A stretch of 64,000 nt of DNA, from positions 1 to 64,000 of the forward strand of contig CAYTOA010000016.1 of NCBI GenBank assembly GCA_964439265.1, given 5' to 3'. Made by a program: the position numbers and the translations under genes. The notes beneath the pieces were generated by a model. The model searched no databases, had not been told where the DNA came from, and saw only the letters and a program-made list of their open reading frames with translations. The stretch comes from JAGVPT01 sp964439265 (GTDB lineage: Bacteria > Bacteroidota > Ignavibacteria > UBA10030 > UBA8401). Positions 62,016-64,000 of this stretch are shown here, piece by piece. Each line of letters opens with the position of its first letter. Positions within the stretch are counted from its first letter, which is position 1.

Positions 62016-63173
62016 TCACTTAATAATTTCCCTGATCGAATATTCCTTCTCAACATGCTGTCCCTTGGTAATCATTTCGCCGAGCAGGCCGATCGACACG
62101 AACTGGATCCCGACGATGATGAGAATGAGCCCCACAAGGAAGAGGGGCCGATTGCTGAGGGACGTCTTACCGGTGGCCCATTCCGCAACGAGGTATCCGT
62201 CGATGCATACGCCGGCGAAGGCGGAAACCATTCCCCACAACCCGAACAAATGAAGGGGCCGTGCGATATAGCGAGTGGTAAACAGGACGGTGAGCAGATC
62301 GAGAAATCCTTTGAGAAATCTCCCCGTTCCGAATTTTGTCTTGCCAAATTTTCTGGCCCGGTGCTGAACGACAACCTCGCCGATCCGGAACCCCTGCCAG
62401 TGCGCAAGGGCAGGAATGTAGCGGTGCAGCTCGCCGTAGACGTTGACACTTTTCACAACATCGCGGCGGTACGCTTTCAATCCGCAGTTGGAGTCATGAA
62501 TTTTCACTCCTGTCATTACGCTCGTCACGAAATTGAAGAACTTCGACGGAATCGTTTTCGTGATTGGGTCGTGGCGTTTCTTCTTCCATCCGGAAACAAC
62601 ATCGTATCCGGCCTTGATCTGTCTGATCAGATTCGGAATTTCCGCCGGGTCATCCTGCAGATCGGCATCCATCGTTACGACGTAATCGCCCTGCGCGCGC
62701 TGGAAGCCGACCATGAGCGCTGCGCTTTTCCCGTAGTTCCGGCGAAACCTGATGACCTTGATCCGGTTGTTACGAAAATGAAGGTCGCGGAGAACGCGGA
62801 ATGAACTATCGGTACTTCCATCGTCGACAAAAATCAGCTCATACCGTCCGCCAAAATGAACAAGCGTGTTCTTCAACTGCTCGGAAAGTTCCTTCAGCGA
62901 TTGTTCTTCATTATAGAGAGGGATGACGACGGAAATTTCGATGTTTTGGGGACGATTCTGGCTAGGCTGCTGCGGCGCTCTGCTCTCCTGAGCCGGAGAC
63001 CCGGCCGTCTGCGCTTCGCCCAGCGGGGCGGTCAATCCGGGCGATTCAACGAGTGGAACTCCTTCGGTTGAAGCCGGTTCCTGCGGTTTCCTGCTTGGCC
63101 GACGGTACCGAGGGTATCGGGAGCGCCGAAAGGATTCGTCACGAGGCTTCTGTTCGTTCGGTTCTTCTGCCAT
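62016..63173 (-). CDS. Glycosyltransferase family 2, DPM1/GtrB-like
   Basis: 385 aa. GT-A motifs are SVVIPLYNEEQ, FVDDGSTDSSF and TMDADLQDDPAEIP, followed by two C-terminal membrane helices (about 300-365), as in undecaprenyl-phosphate sugar transferases. The first 77 residues are a disordered, Pro/Gln/Arg-rich extension (RRSRYPRYRRPSRKP) absent from relatives. It likely makes a polyprenyl-phosphate sugar used for envelope glycan modification. ATG 63173 starts the run of minus-strand envelope genes. Confidence 0.9.
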   Translation of the reverse strand: MAEEPNEQKPRDESFRRSRYPRYRRPSRKPQEPASTEGVPLVESPGLTAPLGEAQTAGSPAQESRAPQQPSQNRPQNIEISVVIPLYNEEQSLKELSEQLKNTLVHFGGRYELIFVDDGSTDSSFRVLRDLHFRNNRIKVIRFRRNYGKSAALMVGFQRAQGDYVVTMDADLQDDPAEIPNLIRQIKAGYDVVSGWKKKRHDPITKTIPSKFFNFVTSVMTGVKIHDSNCGLKAYRRDVVKSVNVYGELHRYIPALAHWQGFRIGEVVVQHRARKFGKTKFGTGRFLKGFLDLLTVLFTTRYIARPLHLFGLWGMVSAFAGVCIDGYLVAEWATGKTSLSNRPLFLVGLILIIVGIQFVSIGLLGEMITKGQHVEKEYSIREIIK

Positions 63174-63639
63174 ACGTCGCCGTGCTTAGTAATCGTTTAG
63201 TGAGTGAACAAAAGTAATATAATTCGCTTAGAAATGCAACGAGAGTTTGGCCATGGCTCAAGTTTAGAAAGAAAACTGTCTTGGGCCGTTACGAAAAAAT
63301 ATTCACAGTGTGCTGATAGCGTTCCTTTCTCTTTGAGAAAGAACCGCCGCCGGCCAACAAGACTTTCTTTTACAAACCGAGTTAGTGTCGCATCTTATTC
63401 TTATTCACGAATGTCAATGTTCCGCAGAAACGGCACCACCGGAAATATCGTGCTCAAAATACTCCTTGCCATTTACATGAAACTCCACTACATTTTTTTC
63501 GAGTATTATCTGCAATTGTCCTTCAGATTCATTTTTCCGGTGAGGGTCTCATGAGAAGTACTCCAAACTTCTCTGCCGTTTATCGTAGTGTTGCTGCCTT
63601 TCGCCGCAGCAGCACAAAGATTTCGGAGCTCAAAATCGA
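63174..63639. other. Divergent intergenic region
   Basis: About 465 bp between the GT2 gene and the right-hand lipoprotein gene. A plus frame at 63204-63554 has no family resemblance and unusual composition, so I do not call it. It presumably carries promoters for both flanking genes. Confidence 0.5.
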
Positions 63640-64000
63640 ATGGAACGAAACAACGTTCTTTTGGTAATTATCTACCTGACTTTGGCCGGATGCTCTGCAA
63701 AGGAGCGGATTACAGACCCCGGAAGCAGCGGTGCCACTCTGGCCGATTATTTACCTCTCAAGGTGGGGAACTCGTGGACATACTCACGCTTCACCGTTAA
63801 TACCGCCAAATCGGTCGATACCTCAGCTCCCAGTCCTATTTTACTCTCCATCTTTCAAACGAACGTACTCGTCGGCGGCCAGCCAAACGCATTTATTGTC
63901 CGCAGTGATAATGAACGGGGGAGCGTGTCGTATCTGGCATTCAGTGTAAACGGGAACACGCTCTGGCATTATCTGGGGGCGGGCAGCACGATCAAGGTAG
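63640..64000 (+). CDS. Truncated lipoprotein gene at window edge
   Basis: An ATG at 63640 opens a frame that runs to the window end without a stop (120 codons visible). The product starts with a signal peptide whose lipobox is TLAGC, followed by a low-complexity linker and LADYLPLKVGNSWTYSRF. That last motif parallels YPFSVGKNWVSF in the 3005-3805 lipoprotein, suggesting a shared family of secreted lipoproteins. GGAG lies about 12 bases upstream, a little far. The 3' part is outside the window, and no function can be given. Confidence 0.75.
   Translation, partial: MERNNVLLVIIYLTLAGCSAKERITDPGSSGATLADYLPLKVGNSWTYSRFTVNTAKSVDTSAPSPILLSIFQTNVLVGGQPNAFIVRSDNERGSVSYLAFSVNGNTLWHYLGAGSTIKV

Noticed and set aside
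63204..63554. 116-codon frame near the right edge
   Set aside because: No family motif, odd composition and no good Shine-Dalgarno site.

Overview
The window looks like a chromosomal piece (close to 50% GC by eye) from a Gram-negative bacterium of the FCB group, most likely the Ignavibacteriota/Chlorobi side rather than core Bacteroidota. The reasons are a TonB-dependent receptor, several outer-membrane barrels and lipoproteins, kdsB and heptosyltransferase-like LPS genes, together with clear Shine-Dalgarno sites and two textbook TTGACT-17-TATNNT promoters, which core Bacteroidota rarely use. The lineage is an inference. One run of 100 N (27622-27721) marks a scaffold join.

Layout. 151-5188 (minus): a phosphohexomutase/GalT-like pair, a lipoprotein and enolase. 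5354-12530 (plus): glycerate kinase, an exported glycogen-debranching-type glucosidase and a hybrid histidine kinase. 12545-17267 (minus): a thiamine-salvage unit, with promoter, TPP riboswitch, intrinsic terminator, TonB receptor, thiamine pyrophosphokinase and a sodium:solute symporter. 17566-19539 (plus): a compact 8-oxoguanine defence cluster of MutT, MutY and Ogg2-type glycosylase. 19705-23003 (plus): a saccharopine-dehydrogenase-like protein, YajQ and a cell-wall amidase, followed by a REP-associated transposase (RAYT) between two related palindromes.

23691-35643 holds much of an aerobic phenylacetyl-CoA pathway: a PaaH split into two genes, paaA-B-C-(gap)-D, paaG, two more crotonases and an EthD-like protein. 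Interspersed are a sorbosone-dehydrogenase-like gene and an outer-membrane protein/lipoprotein pair. 35754-41886 carries glnE, a DUF2723 membrane protein and an Amt transporter. 42296-50939 has an uncharacterised protein, a dNTPase, a cytochrome c operon, an AspT/YidE-type transporter, rplU-rpmA and malate dehydrogenase. 50987-63173 (all minus) is an envelope/LPS and housekeeping run: three glycosyltransferases, a methyltransferase, an M48 protease, plsC, gatC, kdsB, pyrG, an outer-membrane barrel and an anti-sigma-type ATPase. A truncated lipoprotein gene runs off the right edge.

The most unusual signal is not a gene. At least eleven short, AT-rich blocks with a strict 7-base period are scattered through the window. 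They sit against or inside gene ends: in the middle of glycerate kinase, in the last codons of mutT and a glycosyltransferase, across the TTG start of kdsB, just upstream of paaH, pyrG, a methyltransferase and the symporter, and on both sides of the assembly gap. Two MITE-like inverted-repeat elements, several stem-conserving palindromes and the RAYT with its flanking REPs show that this genome carries a rich population of small repeats.
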